Shown: positions 53,712 through 63,600 of the stretch, in pieces
Position numbering within the stretch: the first letter of the stretch is position 1
Layout: each line of letters starts with the position of its first letter
Origin: Rhodopseudomonas sp.
GTDB taxonomy: Bacteria; Pseudomonadota; Alphaproteobacteria; Rhizobiales; Xanthobacteraceae
Length of the DNA stretch: 64,000 bases
Reading direction: 5' to 3'
NCBI RefSeq assembly: GCF_013377015.1
Contig: NZ_JACABA010000003.1
Span: forward strand, 405,510-469,509
Translations under genes and position numbers: made by a program
Notes under the pieces: model-generated
Databases searched by the model: none
The model's input: only the letters and a program-made list of their open reading frames with translations
What the model was told of the DNA's origin: nothing

Positions 53712-55591
53712 TCCGCTGTCCCGATCCGCGATGCGAGGAGCGGAGGCTCCGGACGAGGCCGCCGGCGCTGCCTGATGGTTTCCAGCACTCCGACGATGCC
53801 CTTTGGCAGCGCGATCACCACCAGCACGATCACCCCGCCAAGGATCAGCTTCGACAGATCGGTTTGGCTGACCAGAAAGATGCTGAGCGCCTTGTAGACG
53901 ATGGCGCCGACCACGGCGCCCGACACCGTCTCGACGCCGCCGAGCAGCACCATGACCAGCGCATCGACCGACAGCGAAATCCCGAGGCTGTCCGGAAACA
54001 CGCTTCCCTTAAGGTAGGCGAACAGCGCGCCCGCAATCCCCGCAAAGGTGCCCGCAATCACAAAGGCGGTCCATTGGATCAGCTTGCCGTCAATCCCGAT
54101 CGCGTCGCTGCGCCGAGGGGAATCGCGCGTCGCCCGAAGCGCATAGCCAAACGGTGAGAACACGATGTTTCGGAGTACGGCGACCGCAAGTGCGGCGACG
54201 CCGATCGCGAGCCAATAGAAATGCGATGGACTCGCCGCCCATTTTTCCGGCCAAACGCCAAGAATACCATTGTCGCCGCCGGTCACCTCGACCCATTGGA
54301 ACGCGATCGACCAGACGATCTGCGCGAAGGCCAGCGTCAGCATCGCGAAATACACGCCGGACAATTGCACTGCAAAGAACCCGAACAGTGCCGCGCCGGC
54401 GAGCGCGAGCGCCGGGCCGAGCAGCAGGCAGGTGATCATCGGCAGACCGGCCATCTTGGCCAGAAACGCGACGCCGTAAGCGCCGAGTCCGAAATAGGCG
54501 GCGTGGCCGAACGAAGCGAGACCGCCGACCGACATCATGAAATGCAGGCTCGCGGCGAAGATGACGAAGATCGCAATCTCCGAGCCGACGGTCAGCGCAT
54601 AATTGCCCGCGAACAGCGGCAACGTCGCCGCCAGCAGCAGCGCGGTAACCGCCGCCAGCCGCCCTTTCGATGACAATGGCCGCCAGGGATTGACGGTGAG
54701 CCCGGGCGTGCGGCGCGCGGTGACCTCCGGCTTGCCGAAAAGGCCCCATGGCCGGACGATCAGCACCGCGGCCATCACCAGAAACAACAGGATGATGGAA
54801 ATCTTCGGAAAGATCAGGATGCCGAAAGCGTTCAGCTCCGAGACCAGCACCGCCGCCACGAAGGCGCCTATGATACTGCCGAGGCCGCCGATCACCACCA
54901 CCACGAAGACGTCGACGATGATCCGCAGATCCATCGCGTGATGCACCGCATCGCGCGGGATCTGCAGCGCGCCGCCGACCGCGGCCAGAAACACCCCGAG
55001 CGCGAACACGCTGGTGAACAGCCATTTCTGATTGACGCCGAGCGCCGCCACCATGTCCCGGTCCTGGGTCGCAGCGCGAACCAGCACGCCCCAGCGGGTG
55101 CGCTGGAAGATGAGCCACAAGGCGCCGAGCACCACCGGACCGAGCCCGATCAGGAACAGGTCGTAGCTCGGCACGTTCTGGCCGAAGAAATCCACCGCGC
55201 CCTTGAAACCGGGCGCGCGGCGGCCCAGCAGGTCGCTCGGCCCCCAGATCAGCACCACCAGATCCTCGACCATCAGGGTCAGCCCGAAGGTCGCCAGCAG
55301 CTGGAACAATTCGGGCGCGTGATAGATCCGCCGCAGCAGCACCATCTCGACCAGCACGCCCAACGCCGCCACGATCAAGGCGGCAGCGACGACGCCACCC
55401 CAGAAGCCGATCGCGCCGGAAAACCGCTCGGTCAGCGTGAACGCCACATAGGCCCCGAGCATATAGAACGCGCCATGGGCGAAATTGACGATCCGGGTGA
55501 CGCCGAAGATGATCGACAGCCCCGAGGCGACCAGAAACAGCGACGCCGCGCTGGCGAGGCCGGTCAGGAACTGGACAACATAAAACGCCAT
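53708..55591 (-). CDS. Fused LivH-LivM permease
   Basis: One polypeptide of about 627 residues that combines both permease subunits of a branched-chain-type importer. The first half is LivH-like (SGLSIIFGVTRIVNFAHGAF, then GGLGSIIGAFVAAVLV). A basic linker near residues 287-305 follows (PEVTARRTPGLTVNP). The second half is LivM-like (SVGGLASFGHAAYFGLGAYG, then RDSPRRSDAIGID and MVLLGGVETVSGAVVGA). Each half would be a separate protein in the classical system. The start is ATG 55591, two codons inside the open frame. Confidence 0.92.
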   Translation of the reverse strand: MAFYVVQFLTGLASAASLFLVASGLSIIFGVTRIVNFAHGAFYMLGAYVAFTLTERFSGAIGFWGGVVAAALIVAALGVLVEMVLLRRIYHAPELFQLLATFGLTLMVEDLVVLIWGPSDLLGRRAPGFKGAVDFFGQNVPSYDLFLIGLGPVVLGALWLIFQRTRWGVLVRAATQDRDMVAALGVNQKWLFTSVFALGVFLAAVGGALQIPRDAVHHAMDLRIIVDVFVVVVIGGLGSIIGAFVAAVLVSELNAFGILIFPKISIILLFLVMAAVLIVRPWGLFGKPEVTARRTPGLTVNPWRPLSSKGRLAAVTALLLAATLPLFAGNYALTVGSEIAIFVIFAASLHFMMSVGGLASFGHAAYFGLGAYGVAFLAKMAGLPMITCLLLGPALALAGAALFGFFAVQLSGVYFAMLTLAFAQIVWSIAFQWVEVTGGDNGILGVWPEKWAASPSHFYWLAIGVAALAVAVLRNIVFSPFGYALRATRDSPRRSDAIGIDGKLIQWTAFVIAGTFAGIAGALFAYLKGSVFPDSLGISLSVDALVMVLLGGVETVSGAVVGAIVYKALSIFLVSQTDLSKLILGGVIVLVVIALPKGIVGVLETIRQRRRPRPEPPLLASRIGTAE

Positions 55592-55645
55592 CAGCAATCC
55601 ACGCGGGAGAAGACTGCGGGCGCCGAAGCGCCCGCAGCTGATGAT

Positions 55646-56851
55646 TCACTCGGCAGGGCGGAGCTTTGCGACTTCGGCGTCGCTCGGCAGATAGTCCGCG
55701 CCCTTGCGATAAACCGAGTCCACCATGACGCCCTTGCCGTCTTTCAGCGCGGTCTTGCCGACGAAGGCGCCGAGCGTCGACTGGTGGTCGATCTTGCGGA
55801 AGGTGATCTCGCCGAACGGCGACGGCACCGACAGGCCCTCGGCCGCCGCGATCAGCTTCTCCGGATCTTCCGACTTGGCCTTGGCGAGAATCGCCGCCGC
55901 CGCCTTGATGGTCTGGTAGCCGACAATCGATCCGAGCCGCGGATAGTCATTGTACTTGGCCTGATATGCCTTCAGGAAGGCGGCGTGCTCCGGCATCTTG
56001 ACGTCGTACCAGGGATAGCCGGTGACGATCCACCCAGCCGGAGTTTCGTCCTTCAGCGGATCGAGATATTCGGGCTCGCCGGTGAGGAAGCTCACCACCG
56101 CGCGATCCTTGAACAGACCGCGGGTGTTACCTTCACGGACCAGCTTCACCAGATCGGCGCCGAAGGTGACGTTGAGGATGGCTTCCGGATTCGCCGCGGC
56201 AACCGCCTGCACCACCGGACCGGCGTCGATCTTGCCCTGCGGCGGCCACTGCTCGTCGACCCACTGGATATCGGGCCGCTTCTCTGACATCAACTTCTTG
56301 AATACCGCCACCGCGGACTGGCCGTATTCGTAGTTCGGCGCGATCGTCGCCCAGCGCTTGGCCGGCAGTTTGACCGCCTCCTCGACCAGCATTGCGGCCT
56401 GCATGTAGTTCGAGGGCCGCAGCCGGAAGGTGTAGCGGTTGCCCTTGGCCCAGGTGACGGCATCCGTCAGCGGCTCGGCGGCGAGGAAGAACACCTTGTT
56501 TTGCTTGGCGAAGTCGCTGACCGCGAGGCCGATATTCGACAGGAAGGTGCCGGTCAGCATCGCCACCTTCTCGCTCGATACCAGTTCATTGGCGGCGGTC
56601 AGCGCGTCGGCGGGCTTGCCGCCGTCGTCCTTGGAGACGACAACGAGCTTCTTGCCGTCGATGCCGCCGGCGGCGTTGACTTCATCGACCGCGAGCTGCC
56701 AGCCCTTGCGGTACGGCTCGGTGAAGGCAGGCAACAGCGAGTAGCTGTTGATCTCGCCGATCTTGATTTCGCTTTGCGCCATGGCGGGCTGCGCCATGCC
56801 GAACAGCATCACCGCCAGTGCCGCACCCAGGAAATGTCCGTTCCGTCGCAT
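55646..56851 (-). CDS. Branched-chain amino acid-type substrate-binding protein
   Basis: Periplasmic receptor of 401 residues. The signal peptide (LGAALAVMLFGMAQPAMAQ) is followed by IKIGEINSYSLLPAFTEPYR and GWQLAVDEVNAAGGIDGKK, a LivK-type start. The ATG at 56851 is chosen because GGAGGG lies five bases upstream; the frame is open further, into the DUF1185 gene. Its operon partners suggest nicotinate or 6-hydroxynicotinate as ligand, which is inferred. Confidence 0.92.
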   Translation of the reverse strand: MRRNGHFLGAALAVMLFGMAQPAMAQSEIKIGEINSYSLLPAFTEPYRKGWQLAVDEVNAAGGIDGKKLVVVSKDDGGKPADALTAANELVSSEKVAMLTGTFLSNIGLAVSDFAKQNKVFFLAAEPLTDAVTWAKGNRYTFRLRPSNYMQAAMLVEEAVKLPAKRWATIAPNYEYGQSAVAVFKKLMSEKRPDIQWVDEQWPPQGKIDAGPVVQAVAAANPEAILNVTFGADLVKLVREGNTRGLFKDRAVVSFLTGEPEYLDPLKDETPAGWIVTGYPWYDVKMPEHAAFLKAYQAKYNDYPRLGSIVGYQTIKAAAAILAKAKSEDPEKLIAAAEGLSVPSPFGEITFRKIDHQSTLGAFVGKTALKDGKGVMVDSVYRKGADYLPSDAEVAKLRPAE

Positions 56852-56876
56852 CCGTACCCTCCGATGTTTGAAGAAA

Positions 56877-57461
56877 TTAGCGTAGACCGTCTTCACCCTT
56901 GATCTCTGCGACCGTCAATCCGCCGACGCGCGGCAGCGGCCTGCCGCTGTCGGTGACAGCGACCGCCACCATGATTTCATTTGCGCGCGGCGCGTCATTG
57001 ATTTGCACTTCCATACCGTCGAAGTGGCTGCGCACGAAGGCCGCATCCTTGTGGCCGAGCGGGATATCCAGCGTCGTCCCCGGCCCGCTCCGCTTTTTCG
57101 ACGACGGAATCAGTGCCGCGCCCTTGCCGAGCACCTTGCGCACCGGCGCGCCCATCTTGGGGTGCAGGATCGCCGCCGCATGCTCGAGTTCGCCGTTCTC
57201 ACCGACCGCGGCGGCCTTGCCGTAGCTCTGCGCCTTGGCGCCGTCGATTCCCAATGCCGCGACCGCCCGCTGCGCCAGCAACTCGCCGAGTTCCTCGCCG
57301 ATCGCAATCAGCGGCGACAGATCCTCGACGTACCTGCCTGCGAACGGGTTTTCGATTACCGCTATGGCCGCCGCCCGTCGGGTCGGTGGTGCGACCGTCT
57401 GCCCCATTTCAAGATAGGTCTCCTCGACCACCGTGACGATCTTGCGTATGACCGCGCTCAT
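56877..57461 (-). CDS. DUF1185 protein (amino acid synthesis family), role unknown
   Basis: Soluble protein of 194 residues of the DUF1185 family, often named amino acid synthesis family without biochemical proof. Conserved segments are AAIAVIENPFAGRYVEDLSP, SYGKAAAVGENGELEHAAAI and GKGAALIPSSKKRSGPGTTL. It lies between UPF0280 and the importer receptor in the 6-hydroxynicotinate reductase operon, so a role in nicotinate breakdown is likely. Which step is unknown. Confidence 0.85.
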   Translation of the reverse strand: MSAVIRKIVTVVEETYLEMGQTVAPPTRRAAAIAVIENPFAGRYVEDLSPLIAIGEELGELLAQRAVAALGIDGAKAQSYGKAAAVGENGELEHAAAILHPKMGAPVRKVLGKGAALIPSSKKRSGPGTTLDIPLGHKDAAFVRSHFDGMEVQINDAPRANEIMVAVAVTDSGRPLPRVGGLTVAEIKGEDGLR

Positions 57462-57494
57462 CGTTGTCCGCCCCGCTGCCTGATACCGCCGATC

Positions 57495-58406
57495 TCACAC
57501 ATGTATCACGCCTTCCGCTGCCGAGTGGCGGAGTATCGGACGAAATTCGGGCGTTTGGATCGCTTTCGTCCCCACTCCAATCAGCTCGCCCTGCAAGCGC
57601 AATGCGGCGCCCTCGATCAATCCTGCGCCGAGCAGCTGTCGTGCGCGAGCGGCGCCAGCTTCGAGTGCGTCGTCGACCTCGTCGCGTGACAATTCCCCGA
57701 CATCGCGGGTGACCAGGCGCGCGCCAAGATCGCTGTCAGGCTGCAAATCGCATGCCCGGCAACGGAGGATCGCAGGGTGTCCGGGCAAATCGACCGCGTT
57801 GGCAATGACGGTGGCTGCGGCGTCGGCCTGCGACGCGGCCCGCGCCAGCACGGTGACGGCATCGGCAATGCCGAGCGAGAAACTGCGGCCGTGGCGGCCA
57901 CTGGTCGCGATCCCGCGCGTCGGGTCATCAGCATCGATGGTCATGGTCCGTAGCGAGCCGGGCACGTCCGGCCGGTCGGCAAGGCCCACCGTAAAATTTT
58001 CGGGGCCGGCGAGATGCAGCGCGATGTCGCCGCCATTGTTGACGTAGGCGCGCGAAAGTTGCGCATTCTCGGTCATCGCCGCAAGGATCTCTTCTGCGAC
58101 GGCGCCCGCGACCGCCGCCATCGGCGTGATGAAGCCATCCGCGGCAAACGACGCCACCGCATGATGCATGCGGCGCGCGACCAAGCCTAGCAGCAGGCAC
58201 CGCGTCGAGGTGGCGGCGGTGCGCAACAGCGGCAGTTCCGCGCAAAGCTCGTCGAGCAGACCAGTGAAGCGGCGCATAGCGGCTCCATACGCCGCGTGAA
58301 CGTCTGCGTTGCTCCCGCTCGCTTCGATGATCAAATCAATTGGACCATCCTGCAGATGCAGCCGCTTGCCGTCGGCGAGAAAATTTATCTGCGGGGTCCT
58401 TGTCAC
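57495..58406 (-). CDS. UPF0280 family protein, ApbE-like fold
   Basis: Protein of 303 residues of the UPF0280 family, which is related to the flavin transferase ApbE. Conserved segments are GFITPMAAVAGAVAEEILAA, AYVNNGGDIALHL, and GIATSGRHGRSFSLGIADAV, with glycine-rich turns as in ApbE. The start is GTG 58406, overlapping the reductase stop by four bases (GTGA), with GGGAG upstream. The tight coupling to the reductase suggests it matures or assists that enzyme. This is a hypothesis; the family has no proven activity known to me. Confidence 0.85.
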   Translation of the reverse strand: MTRTPQINFLADGKRLHLQDGPIDLIIEASGSNADVHAAYGAAMRRFTGLLDELCAELPLLRTAATSTRCLLLGLVARRMHHAVASFAADGFITPMAAVAGAVAEEILAAMTENAQLSRAYVNNGGDIALHLAGPENFTVGLADRPDVPGSLRTMTIDADDPTRGIATSGRHGRSFSLGIADAVTVLARAASQADAAATVIANAVDLPGHPAILRCRACDLQPDSDLGARLVTRDVGELSRDEVDDALEAGAARARQLLGAGLIEGAALRLQGELIGVGTKAIQTPEFRPILRHSAAEGVIHV

Positions 58407-59854
58407 GTCCACTCTCCCGGCTTGGGGGACGCAGGCATCTGCAGCATCTCGATATTGTCCTTCACCGACGCCAGCGGACGAACGTGATCCATGTGGCCGC
58501 CGAGGGCCGCATAGTCCGACAGCCGCAGCGTGAACTCGATCGGCGCCACCAGCGCCGGGGTTGGGACATAGCCGAAGGCACGCGCCGGCAATCGGGTGAC
58601 ATCGACCATGTAGGTGATGCCGCCGCCCGGCCAAACATAGACCGGCGCACCGCCGGCGGTGACCCGGGTCAGGGCATCCTTCACCGAGCGTGTCAGCCGA
58701 ACCGGATTGTCGGTGACGCCGGCGCGCAGCGATCCGCCGGCGCCCGCCATGAACAGCACGGTGCACAGCGCCGGCTCGCAATTCTCCTTGATTCGCTCGA
58801 CCGACGCCTGCAATTCGGGCGGCATCTGCTTTTCGACGGGTTTCAGCGCCGCATCGAGTTGGTAGAACGCGGCATGTTCTCCGGTCGTGCTGACCATCAG
58901 CATGGTCAAGCCGGCGCGCGCCTTTTTCGCATCGAATGAACCGAGCACCGAGAGCGGATCGGAAATATTCGTCCCGCCCCAACCGGTACCGGGCTCGGCG
59001 ACCTGAAAATAGCGGCCCGGCGTCGACCGCCGCCCCTTCATTTTGATCCCGGTGTCAGGAATATCGAGCATTTTTCCGGCCTGGTGCTCGCTGAGCACCC
59101 CGGTGATGTGATCATCCACCACCACCACCTCATCGACCTTGCCCTGCCATTGCTTGGCGAACATCCCGATGGTCGCCGAACCGCAGCCGACCCGCATCCG
59201 TTCCTCGTGAACACCGTTGACGATCGGAGCATGACCAGCCTGCACCACCACCGTGGCGCCGCCATCGATCGTCAGCTCGACCGGCTTGCAATTGCTCAGA
59301 TCCATCAACGCATCGCAGGTGACGCGGCCTTCCTTCTTGGAGCCGCCGGTGAGGTGATGGACGCCGCCCAGCGACAGCATCTGCGAGCCGTATTCGCTGG
59401 TGGTGACATGGCCGATCGCTTCGCCCTGCGCCCGCACCGTCGCGGTCTCGGGTCCGAGATAGCGGTCGGTGTCGATCTTCACCTTGACGCCGCAATAGCT
59501 GAAGATGCCCTCGGTCACCACCGTGACCATGTCGACGCCGTCGATCTCCGAAGAAACGATGAAGGGCGCGGGCTTGTAATCTGGATAGGTGGTGCCGGCG
59601 CCGACCGCCGTCACGAAGATATGCGGCTCGTGAACGATCTTGCCATCCCAGTCGCCTGTGGTCTGGAACGGCACCAGCCGTCCGCCGTGCGACACCGTGC
59701 GCTGCAGCAGGATATGCGGATCGACCCGCACCAACTGACCATCGAGATTAGCGTAACGGTCGCAGGCACCCGCCGCCCCCGGCTTGATGTAGCACATCAC
59801 CGGGCAGGCGTCGCAGCGGATCTTGTCGTCGGCAGCGGTCGGTTCGGTCGACAT
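58403..59854 (-). CDS. 6-hydroxynicotinate reductase
   Basis: Iron-sulfur protein of about 483 residues that reduces 6-hydroxynicotinate to 1,4,5,6-tetrahydro-6-oxonicotinate, the key step of reductive nicotinate degradation. The N-terminus has a cluster motif in CDACPVMCYIKPGAAGACDR (four Cys). The rest includes VTEGIFSYCGVKVKIDTDRY, EYGSQMLSLGGVHHLTGGSK and VWPGGGITYMVDV. The sequence and length match the family named after the Eubacterium barkeri enzyme. The start may be ATG 59854 or GTG 59866. It heads an operon with UPF0280, DUF1185, the liv genes and marR. Three palindromes lie upstream. Confidence 0.82.
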   Translation of the reverse strand: MSTEPTAADDKIRCDACPVMCYIKPGAAGACDRYANLDGQLVRVDPHILLQRTVSHGGRLVPFQTTGDWDGKIVHEPHIFVTAVGAGTTYPDYKPAPFIVSSEIDGVDMVTVVTEGIFSYCGVKVKIDTDRYLGPETATVRAQGEAIGHVTTSEYGSQMLSLGGVHHLTGGSKKEGRVTCDALMDLSNCKPVELTIDGGATVVVQAGHAPIVNGVHEERMRVGCGSATIGMFAKQWQGKVDEVVVVDDHITGVLSEHQAGKMLDIPDTGIKMKGRRSTPGRYFQVAEPGTGWGGTNISDPLSVLGSFDAKKARAGLTMLMVSTTGEHAAFYQLDAALKPVEKQMPPELQASVERIKENCEPALCTVLFMAGAGGSLRAGVTDNPVRLTRSVKDALTRVTAGGAPVYVWPGGGITYMVDVTRLPARAFGYVPTPALVAPIEFTLRLSDYAALGGHMDHVRPLASVKDNIEMLQMPASPKPGEWT

Positions 59855-59962
59855 GAACGAGCTCACGGGCCGGCGTCGATCTGCCGGACGGCCAGATAGT
59901 TAGCGACGCGTCGAAAACGTAGTTGAGCGGCTTCGATGATTCGCGGCTGCTCCGCCGCAGCT

Positions 59963-59978
59963 TGTTTGTATACGAACG
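59963..59978. promoter_or_regulatory. Nicotinate-locus palindrome, site 1
   Basis: TGTTTGTATACGAACG, core GTTTGT-AT-ACGAAC with one dyad mismatch. It is 109 bases upstream of the reductase start. It matches site 3 at 13 of 16 positions. Likely operator for the reductase operon. Confidence 0.65.
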
Positions 59979-60061
59979 ATGTTGCGGTCGGCGCCGGTTG
60001 CTGTCAAGCCGCTTGCGTTCGGCGACCAGCCACTGCCGAATAATAGCTCATTTGCCTCGCC

Positions 60062-60077
60062 GGATTGTTCACAAACC
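60062..60077. promoter_or_regulatory. Nicotinate-locus palindrome, site 2
   Basis: GGATTGTTCACAAACC, with a perfect core TTGT-TC-ACAA. It matches site 3 at 11 of 16 positions. It lies 99 bases from site 1 and 51 bases from site 3, centre to centre, so it could help looping or act on both promoters. Confidence 0.5.
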
Positions 60078-60112
60078 GGGCAGCGGCTTCTGCGCAGGCA
60101 GCCGCGCTTGCA

Positions 60113-60128
60113 CGTTTGTGTACAAACG
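60113..60128. promoter_or_regulatory. Nicotinate-locus palindrome, site 3 (best copy)
   Basis: CGTTTGT-GT-ACAAACG, a perfect 7-2-7 inverted repeat 62 bases before the nicA start. It is the strongest copy of the motif and the likely operator of the nicotinate dehydrogenase genes. Confidence 0.7.
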
Positions 60129-60189
60129 GTATCTTCCGACGAGACAACGCGACTGATTGCAGTGCAAACGCCAAGCCTGGACCACAAGC

Positions 60190-60672
60190 ATGACGGAGCC
60201 GCCGATCCGCCTCAACGTCAACGGCAAAACGCATGACGTCGCGGCCGCCCCGGACACCGCTTTGCTTTATGTGCTGCGCAATGATCTCGCATTGAACGGA
60301 CCTAAATTCGGCTGCGGGCTCGGCGAATGCGGCGCCTGCACCGTGTTGATCGACGGCGTTGCCGCGCGGTCCTGCGTGATCCCGATCGAAGGCTGCGTCG
60401 GACGCGCGATCGTCACGCTCGAGGGGCTCGGCTCACGCGATCACCTCGACCCGGTGCAACAGGCCTTCGTTACCGAGCAGGCCGCGCAATGCGGCTATTG
60501 CCTAAACGGCATGATCATGACCGCGAAGGCGCTGCTGCTACGCACCTCCCATCCGTCGGAAACCGAGGTTCTGGAAGCGTTGCGCTACAATCTTTGCCGC
60601 TGCGGCGCGCATATTGAAATCACCCGCGCGGTGATGCGGGCTGCCGGTCATGCCGTCGAGGCGCAGGGTTGA
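60190..60672 (+). CDS. nicA: Nicotinate dehydrogenase small subunit, two [2Fe-2S] clusters
   Basis: Iron-sulfur subunit of 160 residues of the xanthine dehydrogenase family. The plant-type ferredoxin domain has Cys42, 47, 50 and 62 (FGCGLGECGACTVLIDG). The helical second cluster domain has Cys101, 104, 136 and 138 (AAQCGYCLNGMIMTA, LRYNLCRCGAH). It passes electrons from the molybdenum subunit to the cytochrome part of NicB. The start is ATG 60190. The stop overlaps the nicB start by one base (TGATG). The nicotinate assignment rests on the fused NicB partner and the locus; isoquinoline or aldehyde oxidoreductases look similar. Confidence 0.85.
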   Translation: MTEPPIRLNVNGKTHDVAAAPDTALLYVLRNDLALNGPKFGCGLGECGACTVLIDGVAARSCVIPIEGCVGRAIVTLEGLGSRDHLDPVQQAFVTEQAAQCGYCLNGMIMTAKALLLRTSHPSETEVLEALRYNLCRCGAHIEITRAVMRAAGHAVEAQG

Positions 60673-63600
60673 TGACCTCAGCCGCTGCCGACAGCTCGCA
60701 TTCCGGATCGCTGTCCGTCTTCCGTCCGGCCGCTTCGGCCGGCGCAGGCGGCTTCGAGACGTTCATCAAGATTACCGCCGACGGCGCGGTCACGGCTTTC
60801 AACGGTCACGTCGATCTCGGAACGGGGATTCGCACCGCGCTGGCCCAGATCGTCGCCGAAGAACTCGACGTTTCATTTGCGCGCGTTGTCGTCGTGCTCG
60901 GCGATACCTCGCGTGTGCCCAACCAGGGCGCGACCATCGCCAGCGAAACCATTCAAATCACCGCCGTTCCGCTGCGCAACGCCGCAGCGCAAGCCCGGCA
61001 TTTCCTATTGGCGCGTGCCGCACAACGGCTTGAGCTGCCGGTGGACGATCTGTCCATCGAAGATGGCCTGGTTCGCGGACGCGACAACCGCAGCGTCAGC
61101 TACGGTGAGTTGATCGGCGGCGAAACCATCAGGCTGGAACTGTCGGACGACGTCCAGGTCAAGGCGGTGGAGTCCTACGCCATTGTCGGCCAGTCGGTGC
61201 CGCGCGTCGACCTGCCGGCGAAGGCCACCGGCGAGCTGGTCTATGTCCACGACATGCGCGTGCCCGGCATGCTGCACGGCCGCGTCGTGCGCCCGCCCTA
61301 TGCGGGGGTCGACGCCGGCCCCTTCGTCGGCACCAGCCTGATCGCGATCGACGAGGCCTCGGTCAGCCACATCCCCGGGCTGGTCGGCGTGGTCAGGGTC
61401 GACGATTTCGTCGGCGTCGTCGCCGAGCGCGAGGAAAACGCCGTCAAGGCCGCGGCGCAACTCAAGGTCAGCTGGAAGCCAACGCCAACGCTGCCGGATT
61501 TGAAGGACATCGCGACCGCGCTGCGCGCCAACCCGTCGACGCCGCGGACCCTGATCGACAAGGGCGACGTCGACGCCGCCATCGCCGCGGCCGAGACGCC
61601 GATGCAACGGACCTATATCTGGCCCTACCAGATGCACGGTTCGATCGGGCCATCCTGCGCGGTCGCAGACTATCGCGACGACGGCGTTCGTGTCTGGTCC
61701 GGCACGCAGAACCCGCACCTCCTGCGGACCGATCTGGCGCTGCTGTTGGCACGGCCGGAAGCCGAGATCGACGTGGTCCGACTCGAAGCGGCAGGCTGCT
61801 ATGGCCGCAACTGCGCCGACGACGTCACCGCCGACGCGGTGCTGCTGTCGCGCGCGGTCGGACGCCCGGTCCGGGTCCAGCTGACCCGCGAACAGGAGCA
61901 CGCCTGGGAGCCGAAGGGCACCGCGCAACTGATGGACGTCAATGGCGGGCTCACCGCCGATGGCGGCGTCGCCGGCTATGATTTTGCGACGCGCTATCCG
62001 TCGAACGGCGCGCCGACCCTGGCGCTGCTGCTCACGGGCATCGTCGCACCAACGCCGGCGGTGTTCGAAATGGGCGACCGCACCGCGATCCCGCCCTATG
62101 ATTACGAGAACATGCGCGTGGTGGCCCACGATATGCCGCCGATCGTGCGCGCATCATGGCTTCGCGGCGTCTCGGCGCTGCCGAACACCTTCGCCCATGA
62201 ATCCTATATCGACGAACTGGCAACCGAAGCCGGCGTCGATCCGATCGAATATCGTCTGAGATATTTGAAGGATTCCCGAGCGATCGATCTCGTCAACGCT
62301 GTTGCCGAGCGCGCCGGCTGGGTGCCGCGTCCGGTATGGCAAGAGCCTGTTGCCGAGGGTGACATCGTGCGTGGGCGGGGCTTTGCCTACGCGCTTTATG
62401 TGCACAGTAAATTTCCGGGCTATGGCGCCGCATGGTCGGCCTGGATCGCCGACGTCGCCGTCAACAAGGCGACCGGCGAGGTCAGCGTCACCCGCGTTGT
62501 GGCGGGTCAGGATTCCGGCCTGATGATCAACCCCGATGGGGTCCGCCATCAGATCCATGGCAACGTCATCCAGTCGACCAGCCGCGCACTGATGGAAGAG
62601 GTGTCGTTCGGCCGCAACGCGGTCGCGAGCCGTGAATGGGGCGCCTACCCGATCATCAGCTTTGCGGACGTGCCGAAGATCGACGTGCTCATGTTGCCGC
62701 GGCAGGATCAACCGCCGCTCGGCGTCGGCGAATCCGCGTCGGTCCCGAGCGCCGCGGCGATCGCCAACGCGATCTTCGACGCCACCGGGGTGCGGTTTCG
62801 CGAGCCCCCGTTCACCCCGGAGCGTATTCTCAAAGGACTGCGTGGCGACGAGCAGCAGGCGCCCCCCGCAACGCCGATCGCAGCGCCCGCACCGCCTACT
62901 CCGAACGATCGCTGGCGCAATCCGTTCGTCGGGCGGCGCAGCGTCGCAGCGACCATCGTCGCGCTTTCCGTCGCGGCGATTGGCGTCGCGGCAGCGCTGC
63001 TGCCGGGACGGTCGATCGCTCCGGTGGCCCGGCCGGATCCGTCGGTCTATTCGGCCGCGACGATCGCGCGAGGGCAGCAATTGGCCGCGCTCGGCAATTG
63101 CATGGTCTGCCACACCCAGGCGAACGGCGTCGTCAATGCCGGCGGCCGCGCCATCGCCACGCCGTTCGGCACGATCTACAGCACCAACATCACGCCCGAC
63201 TCCGAAACCGGGATCGGCGCCTGGTCCTATCCGGCGTTCGAGCGCGCGATGCGCGACGGCATCCATCGCGACGGCCGGCAGCTTTATCCGGCGTTTCCGT
63301 ATTCGCATTTCGCCAAGACCAACGACGCCGACCTGCAGGCGCTCTACGCTTATCTGATGGCCGAGACCCCGATCCGCGCTGAAAACCGCGCGACCGAACT
63401 GCGGTTTCCCTTCAACTGGCGCCCGCTGATGGCGGGATGGAATGCGCTGTTCCACCGGGCTGAATTGCTCGAAGCCGATCCGACCAAATCCGAGCTGTGG
63501 AATCGCGGCGCCTATCTGGTCGAGGGCCTCGGCCATTGCGGCGTTTGCCATTCGCCGCGCAACGCATTCGGCGCGGAAAAGACCAACGCCTATCTGGCCG

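Noticed and set aside
54090-55649. A second long minus-strand frame overlapping the fused LivHM permease
   Set aside because: Its translation is Arg-rich and out of phase with the membrane segments of the permease.
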